NCBI RefSeq assembly: GCF_900104305.1
Contig: NZ_FNJC01000004.1
Span: forward strand, 423,106 to 487,105
Direction of reading: 5' to 3'
DNA: 64,000 nucleotides
DNA from: Filomicrobium insigne
GTDB lineage: Bacteria; Pseudomonadota; Alphaproteobacteria; Rhizobiales; Hyphomicrobiaceae
The notes beneath the pieces were generated by a model, which searched no databases, was not told where the DNA came from, and worked only from the letters and a program-made list of their open reading frames with translations. This document shows, one piece after another, positions 8,471 through 16,353 of this stretch; the first letter of the stretch is position 1; every line of letters starts with the position of its first letter. Made by a program: the position numbers and the translations under genes.

Positions 8471-9494
8471 GATCATAGGTGGAATCGCGGCGTTGGGCCT
8501 GGCAGCTTTCGCCGGCTATTGGGCGAGCAATCAGTATGGCGGTGTGAAGGCTTCTCCCGCTCCTGTCGCGGCTTCGGCAAAAGTTGCGTGGGTCGCAGCT
8601 GCTCCCGGACGCGTCGAACCTAAAGGTGGCGAGGTTGGAGTTGGCACGGCCATCATCGGCCGGGTTACAGAAGTGTCCATCAAGGTCAACGACGATGTGG
8701 AAGAAGGCCAGCTTCTCATCAAATTGGATGATGCGGAGGCCCGGGCACGCCTTGCTGCTGCGGAAACACAGGCGGATGTCCGCGAAAAAGCACGTGACGA
8801 CCAGCAACTCAATTCCAACCGCAGAGATGTGCGGGATGCCGAGGATGAGGTCTACCGTGCGGAACGGGCTGTAACGGGTGCCAGGATCGAACTCGATTAT
8901 GCGTTGAACGGGAAGCGTGACGGCAGCGTGAATGATCAGACGCTGGAGAATGCGCGGCGCCGTCTGCGTGAGGCGGAAGATCGCGTCCAGCGTGCTCGCG
9001 TTAAGGTCGCTCAGGCGCAGGCGGATTCGAAACTCCCTGCACCCAGCCAAGCGGAAGCTGCCGTCAGTGAGGCTCGTGCGCAAGTCGCTATCGCGGAAGC
9101 TTTACTCGATAAAACTCGTATTCGTGCCCCTCAATCTGGACGCGTACTTCAGTTGAAGGCGAAAACCGGTGAGATGGTGGCGCCCTCGCCAAGTGTGCCT
9201 CTAATTGTGATTGGCGACATGTCGGTCCTTCAGGTCACCGCTGAAGTTGACGAAGCGGATGTCTCTAAGATCTCGGTCGGTCAGGATGCCTACGTGAAGA
9301 GTGTCAGCTATCCCGGTCAGGAGTTTTCCGGAAAGGTCGTGAAGCTTGCCCCGGCGCTGTCCAACCCAGGTATTACGCAGCGTGGCCCACGGCGTCCGAC
9401 GGATGTTGAGGTGTTGGAAGTTACGCTCGAATTCGCAGGGGACGTGCCGTTGTTGCCTGGCATGCGGGTAGATGCCTTTTTTCGTGAAAAATAA
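8463..9494 (+). CDS. HlyD-family membrane fusion protein (DevB-like)
   Basis: Periplasmic adaptor of the ABC exporter. A signal anchor at the N-terminus is followed by a split biotinyl-lipoyl domain (GRVEPKGGEVGVG... and ...IRAPQSGRVLQLKAKTGE) flanking a long helical hairpin of about 120 residues, then a beta-barrel domain. The ATG at 8463 overlaps the ATPase stop by eight bases and has GGGAG at 8450-8454; ATGs at 8448 and 8457 are alternatives. HlyD/DevB adaptors normally contact a TolC-like outer-membrane channel, and none is encoded in this window. A strong terminator lies about 95 bases downstream. Confidence 0.9.
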   Translation: MFKIIGGIAALGLAAFAGYWASNQYGGVKASPAPVAASAKVAWVAAAPGRVEPKGGEVGVGTAIIGRVTEVSIKVNDDVEEGQLLIKLDDAEARARLAAAETQADVREKARDDQQLNSNRRDVRDAEDEVYRAERAVTGARIELDYALNGKRDGSVNDQTLENARRRLREAEDRVQRARVKVAQAQADSKLPAPSQAEAAVSEARAQVAIAEALLDKTRIRAPQSGRVLQLKAKTGEMVAPSPSVPLIVIGDMSVLQVTAEVDEADVSKISVGQDAYVKSVSYPGQEFSGKVVKLAPALSNPGITQRGPRRPTDVEVLEVTLEFAGDVPLLPGMRVDAFFREK

Positions 9495-9588
9495 AACGGA
9501 AGGAACACCGGTCAGGGTGTTTCGTACGCGGATTGCATCTTTGGAATAATGCGTTTCTAGATAAAACGAAGTTACACTATGCCCACCA

Positions 9589-9616
9589 AACCCGCCCTTC
9601 GTGGCGGGTTTTTTGT
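9589..9616 (+). terminator. intrinsic terminator after ABC exporter operon
   Basis: A perfect eight-pair stem (AACCCGCC 9589-9596, GGCGGGTT 9603-9610) with a CTTCGT loop is followed by a T-run. It closes the permease-ATPase-HlyD transcription unit. Confidence 0.88.
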
Positions 9617-9745
9617 TTATTTGTTTTTCGTTGTCGAGCAAGGAACAGCGCACCTCCACAAAAACCCGCACCTTTACAGACATACCGAGCGATGTCGCGA
9701 CGGTGCGCGGCGCACGGACGTTTTCTTAAGTAGGAAGTTGCAGAC

Positions 9746-9958
9746 ATGTACGGTCACATCACGAAGTTTGATGAAAGATTGCAGGTCGGGGTTATCGCGA
9801 CCAACGACGGACGGAAATTCCGTTTCAACAAGGATCAGGTCGTCAATCAAAACGGTCGCCTCGTCGGTCATGAAGTTGATTTCCTGGTTTATGGCGTGTG
9901 CCCTCTCGACATCATTCTGCTGACGGGGTCTCCGTGGCAGGTCTTTCAGCACGCATAG
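9746..9958 (+). CDS. small conserved-looking hypothetical, possible OB-fold
   Basis: A 70-residue soluble protein starting MYGHITKFDERLQVGVIATN. The GHITKF..GVI pattern and five predicted beta strands recall cold-shock-like OB folds (KGxVKWF...GFI), but the RNP motifs of true cold-shock proteins are absent, so nucleic-acid binding is only a suggestion. GTAGGAAG lies just upstream of the ATG. It is followed 45 bases later by another orphan gene on the same strand and may be co-transcribed with it. Function unknown. Confidence 0.65.
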   Translation: MYGHITKFDERLQVGVIATNDGRKFRFNKDQVVNQNGRLVGHEVDFLVYGVCPLDIILLTGSPWQVFQHA

Positions 9959-10003
9959 TCACATTCCAACTGGCTCTTTATTGGACAATCAGGAGAGGCA
10001 TTC

Positions 10004-10447
10004 ATGACGGCCGCGCCCACGTCGAACATGGATTTGAGTGATGTGCCACGGGCCGCGTCTGCCGATCTTTGGCTGCTGATCCAGATCATGGTTGAGTGTG
10101 AACATGGATTACTGTTCCTGCGCGGCGTGACCGACGTGGATCGCGCGAAAATTGAAGATCGCTTCTGGAATGATTTTGAGGGCGGCACTGAGCGTGGTGT
10201 TGTGGCGCTGATGCGTTTTTGGTGTCTCGTAGATATCTTTCAATCGCGTCGGTTGCGAGCGCTTCTAATGGCGCGCGGCTATGACATTTTTTATCCTGCA
10301 GTGGTGGCCGCAGCTCGGCTGCGGCTCAACCTTCATTGGGGCTTTAATCCGCAGCGCTTGATTTGGGCGCTAGCAACGGAGCGTCCCGCTTATTCAAGTG
10401 CCCTGCGTTTAGGAATTGAAGCTTCGCAGATGGGAATGGCGGCTTGA
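10004..10447 (+). CDS. hypothetical protein
   Basis: A 147-residue, mostly helical soluble protein that I cannot place in a family. It has no signal peptide. Trp/Phe/Arg-rich amphipathic helices are visible (for example ALMRFWCLVDIFQSRRLRALL), which could mediate protein or membrane-surface contacts. AGGAGAGG precedes the ATG, a strong ribosome-binding site supporting a real gene. Only 45 bases separate it from the small OB-fold-like gene upstream, so both may form one unit. Confidence 0.6.
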   Translation: MTAAPTSNMDLSDVPRAASADLWLLIQIMVECEHGLLFLRGVTDVDRAKIEDRFWNDFEGGTERGVVALMRFWCLVDIFQSRRLRALLMARGYDIFYPAVVAAARLRLNLHWGFNPQRLIWALATERPAYSSALRLGIEASQMGMAA

Positions 10448-10718
10448 GTCATTCATTGCTCTGTTGTTTTTAGTGCTTGTTAAAACTGTGATTTTTCCGC
10501 TGTCGAAATAGATGGTAGATTAGGGCTCCCCCCTTTTTGTGGGGACGTTGTGTGGCGGTTGGGAAAGTCCCCAAATTGGATTTGATGATCAGCGGTTGAT
10601 TGGAGAAAATCTTGCCCGCGTTACGGCGGGAACAGCGCGCAAGAGGTTGGGAGTATAATTTGGAAATCATCAAGGGCTCGACGGGCAAACCCCGTTGGAT
10701 GACTAGGAGAGCAGGACG

Positions 10719-10994
10719 ATGACGATTTCCAGATCAACTTCGATGGGTCTTTTTGCGGTCGCGACGATGATTGCTGTTGCTTCGTTGATTTCTGCAACGC
10801 CTGCGGATGCGCGCGGCCGTACCTTCTATTCGCAGGATTATAAGTTCAATAAGCCGATGCATGGCTTCGATGGTCGAGCGGCTGGTGGGTACTACTGTTC
10901 CTATCAACGGTTGCCGAACCGTGTTTGCTCCATCGTGAACGGCGAAGAGAAATGCAAGGTCAAAGGCTGGACGTTGCGCCAGTATTGTTACTGA
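10719..10994 (+). CDS. small exported cysteine-containing protein
   Basis: A 91-residue precursor. A signal peptide (about 1-31, ending ATPADA) is followed by a mature domain of about 60 residues with four cysteines (YYC, RVC, EKC, QYC), which probably form two disulfides in the periplasm. The mature part is basic and Tyr-rich. AGGAGAG upstream of the ATG and a strong terminator downstream support a single-gene transcription unit. No family is recognised. Confidence 0.65.
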   Translation: MTISRSTSMGLFAVATMIAVASLISATPADARGRTFYSQDYKFNKPMHGFDGRAAGGYYCSYQRLPNRVCSIVNGEEKCKVKGWTLRQYCY

Positions 10995-11072
10995 GGTCCG
11001 TTTATTGAATAAGGCGCGGGAGTGGTCAGTTATATTGGGCCAAATTTACTTCGCGTACGCGGACCAAAGTAG

Positions 11073-11105
11073 GACCCCGAGGTAATGCCTCGGGGTCTTT
11101 ATTTT
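11073..11105. terminator. strong terminator between convergent genes
   Basis: A perfect ten-pair stem (GACCCCGAGG 11073-11082, CCTCGGGGTC 11088-11097) with a TAATG loop is followed on the plus strand by TTTATTTT. It ends the small exported-protein gene and may also stop minus-strand transcripts leaving the peroxidase gene. Confidence 0.88.
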
Positions 11106-11121
11106 GGCGGCTAGGACGGTG

Positions 11122-12171
11122 TTAGTCCGAACTCAATGTGTTTAGAAATGCGATAAGCGCCCGGCGTTCGGTCGCGGTCAGGTTCAGGTCCTGAACGATG
11201 TTTCGCGAGAGAGAAGGCCTTTCGGTGAAGCCCCCGTTGTAATGCTTGATGACGTCTTCCAGTGTGGTCTTTGATCCGTCGTGCATGTAAGGCGCGGAGT
11301 AACGCAATTCGCGAAGGCTTGGCGTCTTAAAGGATGTCTGGCTCGCGGTGTCGTCGGACTGATGGTCGGTGCTGCCAGCGGATGCGGGTAGTCCTATATC
11401 GTGGAGCCGGTCGTCGGTGAATCTCCAGCTGCCATGGCAGGCTACGCATCCTGCACGTCCGACAAATAGCGCAAAGCCTTGCTGTTCGTAGGTGCTCAGG
11501 GCGTTGGCTTCACCTGCGATAAATCGGTCAAAGCGAGTCACAGGCGAGATTAACGTGCGCTCATAGGCTGCGAGCGCTTCGACAATATGGTCCGGCGTTA
11601 CTGGATCGGTTGTGGTCGTTTGAGGAAAAGCCCTTTCAAACAGCTCAGTGATTGCTGAATCAGCTTTGAGCCGCGCGGTGATCTCCGGCCAGTTGCCCGC
11701 CATTTCAAGCGCATTGAGGATAGGGCCGGAGGCCTGCTCTTCAAGGGATTGCGCACGGCCGTCCCAGAAAAACCGCTTGGCCCAAGCCAGGTTTTGCAGA
11801 CTGGGGACGTTGCGCGTGAGGTCCTTGCCATCGCGTCCAGGGCCGCGCGCTTTTCCGTTGCTGTAGCCGAGGTCGGCTTGGTGGCACGTGGCACAATTGC
11901 GATCTTGGGGGCCGGAGAGGCGGGTGTCATGGAAGAGCAATTTTCCCAATTCCACCTTCGCCGAGGTTGAGGGGGTATTCGGCGGCGTGGGAATTGTTTT
12001 GGGTCTTGTGAAGATATTTCGCCAAGCGTCCATCAGAACCGGCTTGTCTGCCGGAGCGGCCTGAATTGGGGCGAGACTGTATGACGCCGACCCGACGACG
12101 AGCAGGGCCAGGATGCAGCGGACTTTTGCAGAGTGTATGGACATGCCGGTGCGTATCAAGCGCGCTCGCAT
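11122..12171 (-). CDS. di-haem cytochrome c peroxidase (MauG/CcpA family)
   Basis: A periplasmic di-haem c-type protein reducing H2O2 or oxidising another substrate in MauG fashion. A signal peptide (about residues 15-39) is followed by two haem attachment sites, CATCH (93-97) and CVACH (242-246). HDTRLSGP and the C-terminal PYMHDGS (a Met-containing loop) are typical of the family. The length (349) fits. The ATG at 12171 lies five bases after the epmB stop, so it may be co-transcribed with epmA-epmB; a second ATG at 12144 would also keep the signal peptide. Any functional link to EF-P modification would be coincidental as far as I know. Confidence 0.88.
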   Translation of the reverse strand: MRARLIRTGMSIHSAKVRCILALLVVGSASYSLAPIQAAPADKPVLMDAWRNIFTRPKTIPTPPNTPSTSAKVELGKLLFHDTRLSGPQDRNCATCHQADLGYSNGKARGPGRDGKDLTRNVPSLQNLAWAKRFFWDGRAQSLEEQASGPILNALEMAGNWPEITARLKADSAITELFERAFPQTTTTDPVTPDHIVEALAAYERTLISPVTRFDRFIAGEANALSTYEQQGFALFVGRAGCVACHGSWRFTDDRLHDIGLPASAGSTDHQSDDTASQTSFKTPSLRELRYSAPYMHDGSKTTLEDVIKHYNGGFTERPSLSRNIVQDLNLTATERRALIAFLNTLSSD

Positions 12172-12176
12172 TGCGT

Positions 12177-13256
12177 TCAGTCGTCCTCCGGTGCGGCGCA
12201 GCAGTCGCGATACTGATGTGTCCTGCCCTTGCGGTCGGTGATTTCGTAGCTTTGGTCTTGTCCGTTCCCGCGAATGTAACCGGGACCGATCGGGACTTTG
12301 CCGTATCCGCCTGGGATGTCGAGAATGTAGGTCGGCATCGCGAGGCCCGACAAACGCTGACGCAGTTCCCCGACGATCTCTTGTCCTCGCGCGATAGGCA
12401 GGCGGAAGTGTGTGGTGCCAGGGGCCAAATCCGGATGATGCAGATAGTAGGGCTTGATCCGCATTTCGACAAAGGTCCGCATCAATGTCTCGAGCGTATC
12501 TGCGTCGTCGTTGACGCCTTTCAGCAAGACGCTCTGGCTAATCATGACGACGCCGGCGTCGATGAGACTCGCACATGCAGCGCGTGCGGTATTGGTTAGT
12601 TCTCTGGGATGATTGGCATGGAGTGCGATGTAGACGGATTTCTCCGGCGAACGTAGTGCCTGAACCATTGCGGTATCTATGCGGTCCGGATCGACGACGG
12701 GCACGCGTGAGTGCCAGCGGATGACGCGTACGTGGGGAATGCCAGTGAGTCGTTGCGTGATTTCCCGGACGCGTCGTGGCGGCAGAACTAACGGGTCGCC
12801 GCCTGTCAGGATGACTTCCCAGATCTCGGGATGCTGCGCGATGTACCCGATTGCCTTTTCGAGTTCGCTGCTCGTGAGTTGGCCGTTATGACCGGGGCCG
12901 ATGGTTTCGCGTCGAAAGCAAAAGCGGCAATAGACTGGGCAGACGCTTACCGGTTTCAGTAGGCAGCGGTCGGCGTAGCGATGCACGATGCCCTTGATTG
13001 GGGCATAGGTGTCGTCGCCAATGGGGTCGTCTTGCTCCTCGGGATGCCGATCGAGTTCCGCCATGCTCGGTACGAATTGTGCGGCGATCGGGTCCTTATG
13101 CCCGGCAGTAGGATCGATCAACGTTGCGATCGTTGGAGTAATGGCGAGCGCATAGTGTTGCGTCAGCCGTTCAAGGTCATCGTGCTGATCTGGAGGTGTA
13201 AGACCGGCAACGATCAACTGGCCCACTGTCTTGATCGGTTGGTCGGTCGTGCTCAT
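12177..13256 (-). CDS. epmB: EF-P beta-lysylation enzyme EpmB (lysine 2,3-aminomutase family)
   Basis: Radical-SAM, PLP-dependent aminomutase. The [4Fe-4S]-binding motif is CPVYCRFC (Cys106, Cys110, Cys113). LTGGDPL and the following TIM-barrel segments match KamA/YjeK. At 359 residues it lacks the long C-terminal region of true catabolic lysine 2,3-aminomutases and fits EpmB, which converts alpha-lysine to beta-lysine for attachment to EF-P. Its ATG overlaps the epmA stop as ATGA, so the two are translationally coupled, and efp is divergent next door. The context makes the EpmB assignment much stronger than the sequence alone. Its C-terminus is rich in Cys (DCCAAPEDD). Confidence 0.9.
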   Translation of the reverse strand: MSTTDQPIKTVGQLIVAGLTPPDQHDDLERLTQHYALAITPTIATLIDPTAGHKDPIAAQFVPSMAELDRHPEEQDDPIGDDTYAPIKGIVHRYADRCLLKPVSVCPVYCRFCFRRETIGPGHNGQLTSSELEKAIGYIAQHPEIWEVILTGGDPLVLPPRRVREITQRLTGIPHVRVIRWHSRVPVVDPDRIDTAMVQALRSPEKSVYIALHANHPRELTNTARAACASLIDAGVVMISQSVLLKGVNDDADTLETLMRTFVEMRIKPYYLHHPDLAPGTTHFRLPIARGQEIVGELRQRLSGLAMPTYILDIPGGYGKVPIGPGYIRGNGQDQSYEITDRKGRTHQYRDCCAAPEDD

Positions 13257-14293
13257 TGTGGGAGGGGTGTCCAGATAACCTGATCGATGCGTTGTGCACC
13301 GGTTGCCAGCATCACTACACGGTCGAAGCCCAGCGCGCAGCCGGATGCTGGTGGCATGGTTTCGAGGGCTGCCAGAAAATCTTCGTCGATTGGGTAGCGT
13401 TCATTGTAGATGCGCTCTTTGTCATCCATAGCCGCACGGAAACGCGCGTGTTGTTCAGCAGGGTTGGTGAGTTCGCCAAAGCCATTCGCAAGTTCGACGC
13501 CGCAAACATAGAGCTCGAAACGCTCCGCTAGCCTCTCGTCGTCGGGTTTGCGTTGTGCCAGTGCGGCTTCGCACGCGGGATAGTCCGTCAGCAGTACGGG
13601 GTGGTCCATTCCCAATTGCGGTTCCACCTTAGCCGTCAGCACGCGGGAAAATATATCGGACCAAGTGTCGTCCTCCGCGCAAGCGATCCCAATGGCGGTT
13701 GCGGCGCGATAGAGCGCGTCACGGTCGGTCGTCGTGGCATCAAATGTCGTTTGCAGGTTGATGCCAGCGTGTCGCAAGAAAGCCTCGCAGACGCTGAGGT
13801 TCTCTGGTTCGGCTAACGGATTACATGTGCGTCCGCGCCATTGAATCGTCTCTAGACCGGTTGTTTTGGCCGCGATTCGGAGGATTTCGATGCAATCGGC
13901 CATAACGCGTTTGAAGGGTTCGTCCGCCCGATACCATTCCAACATCGTGAATTCAGGGTGGTGCAGGGAGCCCCGCTCGCGATTTCGGAACACGGGTGCG
14001 AAGGTAAATATGTTGCGTTCTCCCGCAGCGAGCAGTTTTTTGCAGGCAAACTCGGGGCTTGTGTGTAGATAGTAGTCGCCAATACCGAGATCGGTACCAA
14101 TAAGCTCGGTCCGGAATGCGTGCAGATGGGTCTCGTTGCCGGGGGAAATCTGCAGGCAGGCGGTGTCCACCTCAACGAAATCCTGCTCGTGGAACCAGTT
14201 GCGTACTAAGCGCTTGATCTTGTTGCGCGCGAGAAGGATTGGGCGTCGATCGGTGTGGTAGGCGGGACGCCACCAGGGTGTTGAGGGGGACAT
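13253..14293 (-). CDS. epmA: EF-P lysine--lysine ligase EpmA (GenX/PoxA, LysRS-like)
   Basis: Class II aminoacyl-tRNA synthetase paralogue lacking the tRNA-binding domain; it attaches lysine to a conserved Lys of elongation factor P. With the ATG at 14293 it has 346 residues, the usual EpmA size. Motif 2 is seen in FRNRERGSLHHPEFTMLEWY and motif 3 in GCALGFDRVVML. Upstream in-frame starts would extend antisense into the efp start region and encode no recognisable domain. The gene is coupled to epmB through an ATGA overlap and is divergent from efp. Confidence 0.92.
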   Translation of the reverse strand: MSPSTPWWRPAYHTDRRPILLARNKIKRLVRNWFHEQDFVEVDTACLQISPGNETHLHAFRTELIGTDLGIGDYYLHTSPEFACKKLLAAGERNIFTFAPVFRNRERGSLHHPEFTMLEWYRADEPFKRVMADCIEILRIAAKTTGLETIQWRGRTCNPLAEPENLSVCEAFLRHAGINLQTTFDATTTDRDALYRAATAIGIACAEDDTWSDIFSRVLTAKVEPQLGMDHPVLLTDYPACEAALAQRKPDDERLAERFELYVCGVELANGFGELTNPAEQHARFRAAMDDKERIYNERYPIDEDFLAALETMPPASGCALGFDRVVMLATGAQRIDQVIWTPLPQ

Positions 14294-14444
14294 GGGCAGG
14301 TTCTTTGAGGTGCGAAGATCGCGCTTAGGGTCGGCGCACTTGGCCTGGGGCGTGTGAACAGGTAGAAACCGGCGATCCGGTATCAATTCAAGCGGCCTGA
14401 CCGCTGCGGAGCCCGTAAGCCCGCGCGTCCAGGGGCGAACAACA

Positions 14445-15026
14445 ATGGAGACTGATGTGCCTAAGATTATCGCAAGCTCGGTGCGCAAAGGCAACGTGCT
14501 CGATCTCGACGGGAAGCTTGCTGTCGTGATGAACGCGGAAAATATTCATCCGGGCAAGGGAACTCCCGTTACGCATCTCGAAATGCGCCGCATCGCGGAT
14601 GGCGTCAAAATTGTTGAGCGGTACCGGACGACGGACCAGGTTGAGCGCGCTTTTGTTGAGGAGATCGACTACAACTACCTCTTCGAAGACGAGAGTGGGT
14701 ATACGTTCATGCACCCTGAAACCTACGATCAAATCGTAGTGCCGAAGGATGTCATCGGAGATCAGGCCGTCTGGCTTGACGAGAACATGACCTGCACGAT
14801 CTCGCTGCATGAAGGTAATCCGATTGCCATCGAACTGCCGCAGCGCGTCACGTTTGAAATTGTTGAGGCCGATCCTGTCGTAAAAGGTCAGACAGCATCT
14901 TCGTCATATAAGCCGGCCGTACTTTCTAACGGTGCCCGCATTATGGTTCCGCCACACATTGGAAGCGGTACGCGCGTCGTTGTCATGACGGCGGACGGCT
15001 CCTACGTCGAGCGTGCCAAGGACTGA
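14445..15026 (+). CDS. efp: elongation factor P
   Basis: Translation factor that relieves ribosomes stalled at polyproline. All three beta-barrel domains are present in 193 residues. The modified lysine lies in HPGKGTPV: Lys38 from the ATG at 14445 or Lys34 from the in-frame GTG at 14457, which also has GGAG upstream and gives [13 protein letters not shown], closer to alphaproteobacterial EF-P. Both starts are plausible. The neighbouring epmA and epmB supply the beta-lysyl modification of this residue. The arrangement (efp divergent from epmAB) gives a self-contained module. Confidence 0.95.
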   Translation: METDVPKIIASSVRKGNVLDLDGKLAVVMNAENIHPGKGTPVTHLEMRRIADGVKIVERYRTTDQVERAFVEEIDYNYLFEDESGYTFMHPETYDQIVVPKDVIGDQAVWLDENMTCTISLHEGNPIAIELPQRVTFEIVEADPVVKGQTASSSYKPAVLSNGARIMVPPHIGSGTRVVVMTADGSYVERAKD

Positions 15027-15083
15027 TCTCAAGATAATAGCGATGAAGCGCGGAGTTTTCGATCTTGCGCTTAAGTAACTTCT

Positions 15084-15105
15084 AGCGGCGCACAGATTCG
15101 CCGCT
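15084..15105. terminator. inverted repeat between convergent efp and membrane-protein gene
   Basis: AGCGGCG (15084-15090) pairs with CGCCGCT (15099-15105) around an eight-base loop. There is no T-run on either strand, so it is only a possible weak terminator between the stops of two convergent genes. Confidence 0.35.
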
Positions 15106-15109
15106 GGAC

Positions 15110-15457
15110 TTACCTGCCTTCATTTGTGGTTACCCACGGTTTGAGTAGGTGCATCGCTGGGTCAGGCGGGCCGCCGGCACCTTTAGCCAAACGCTTTTCG
15201 ACGTCGATCACGCGAGAGCATGTCCAAACCGCCATCCAAAGGGTGATCAAGACGATCGGCGCGGCGAGGACTTCGGTCACGACCAATGGAAGCCCGAAGG
15301 ATGCGGAAAATCCGATCAGAAGGCCCATCGTGAGCATGATGAAGGTGGTGACCACGAGGAGGCTTACCGATAACCCTGTGACCCAGAGACCAAGAGTTGA
15401 CACTGAGCCGCGTTGGGTGACGGTTCCAGACTGGCGAACGGCGGAATCGGTGCTCAT
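15110..15457 (-). CDS. small two-helix membrane protein, hypothetical
   Basis: A 115-residue protein with two hydrophobic helices (about residues 22-50 and 58-80) and polar ends, so both termini are probably on the same side of the inner membrane. The C-terminal tail contains GAGGPPDPAMHLLKPWV. No family is recognised with certainty. It is convergent with efp and sits alone, with about 235 bases to the next minus-strand gene upstream. Confidence 0.6.
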   Translation of the reverse strand: MSTDSAVRQSGTVTQRGSVSTLGLWVTGLSVSLLVVTTFIMLTMGLLIGFSASFGLPLVVTEVLAAPIVLITLWMAVWTCSRVIDVEKRLAKGAGGPPDPAMHLLKPWVTTNEGR

Positions 15458-15692
15458 GGGGCGAAATTGTCCAGTTCAGGGGCTCGGGTGGTGGCACAGT
15501 GGCCGACGGGCGGCAAGATGGTCTGCCGTTAGGATTGCGTCAAGTGGCCTGTCTGGCGACTTGCGCGCAGCCCTGGGAGGGGTTCGAGCATATTCCAGCT
15601 TTATAAATTCTACGTTCTTATGTGGCTCCCGATGGATGGTGCGTAGGGGCCGTTCGGGCTGCTTTAGAACGTTTTAGAGCTTTGCGTTGGTT

Positions 15693-16184
15693 CTAGAAAC
15701 TCGTTGCATGCTTGATCTGATAGATCTCCATGATACGGCTGCCCCGATGGGGGCCGTCGCAAACGAATTTCCATTGCCCGTCTGTGAATGTATCGCAGAT
15801 CTTGACCCCCTTGATCAAAATCCAGTGACCCTCTTTGCCGCGATTTATGGCGAGAAGGTAATGCACCCAGGCGTTCCGTGGCTTTTGCATCCATTGCCAC
15901 AGAGTTGGCCGCTCCTTCCGCGGCAAGTGCTCGAACGAATGGCCCAACTTCATCTCGTAGCCGAGCGCTGAAGCAGCTGCTGCAACCTCAGCCGCGTCTG
16001 TGCCTTTTATAGGGGCATCAGGCGGCAGCCCCCTGAACCGATTGACCTCTTCTTCCACGCGGCTAATCGGGAAGCCTGTGAGCGCGGAAAGAACGAAGGG
16101 ACCGCAATATGCCGTGCGACCTGTGTCGTTCTTGACGTTGTTGAGGCTGGAGGTCATACGAGCACTGAGCGCGTCTCCTGCCAT
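15693..16184 (-). CDS. possible papain-like (C39-type) cysteine peptidase-fold protein
   Basis: A 163-residue soluble protein without signal peptide or membrane segment. Cys27 sits at the start of a helix (AYCGPFVLSALTG), His120 lies in GHWILIKG and Asp131 in ICDTFTDG. This Cys, then GHW/His, then Asp order and spacing recalls C39 and other papain-like enzymes. The N-terminal YCGP resembles the YCGP/QCGP active-site context of such proteins. An AGGAGG ribosome-binding site lies eight bases before the ATG. The assignment rests on these motifs only. It could instead be an inactive fold relative or a phage-derived domain; no phage genes are nearby. Confidence 0.5.
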   Translation of the reverse strand: MAGDALSARMTSSLNNVKNDTGRTAYCGPFVLSALTGFPISRVEEEVNRFRGLPPDAPIKGTDAAEVAAAASALGYEMKLGHSFEHLPRKERPTLWQWMQKPRNAWVHYLLAINRGKEGHWILIKGVKICDTFTDGQWKFVCDGPHRGSRIMEIYQIKHATSF

Positions 16185-16353
16185 TTGCGGGGCCTCCTCG
16201 GGCCGATTGGATAGTTAAGCTGATCGAATGGTTAAGCAAATCTTGACGCGCGATGGTTGATGATTGGTTAATGTTCAGAGATCTGGCTGAGATAAGCCGT
16301 TGCAGTTAGCCTTGTGACAACGGATCGAGACTGACGATAGGAGAGGTCAGCCC

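Noticed and set aside
14294..14494. Longer N-terminus for EpmA
   Set aside because: It would overlap efp antisense and adds no recognisable domain; ATG 14293 gives the standard EpmA length.
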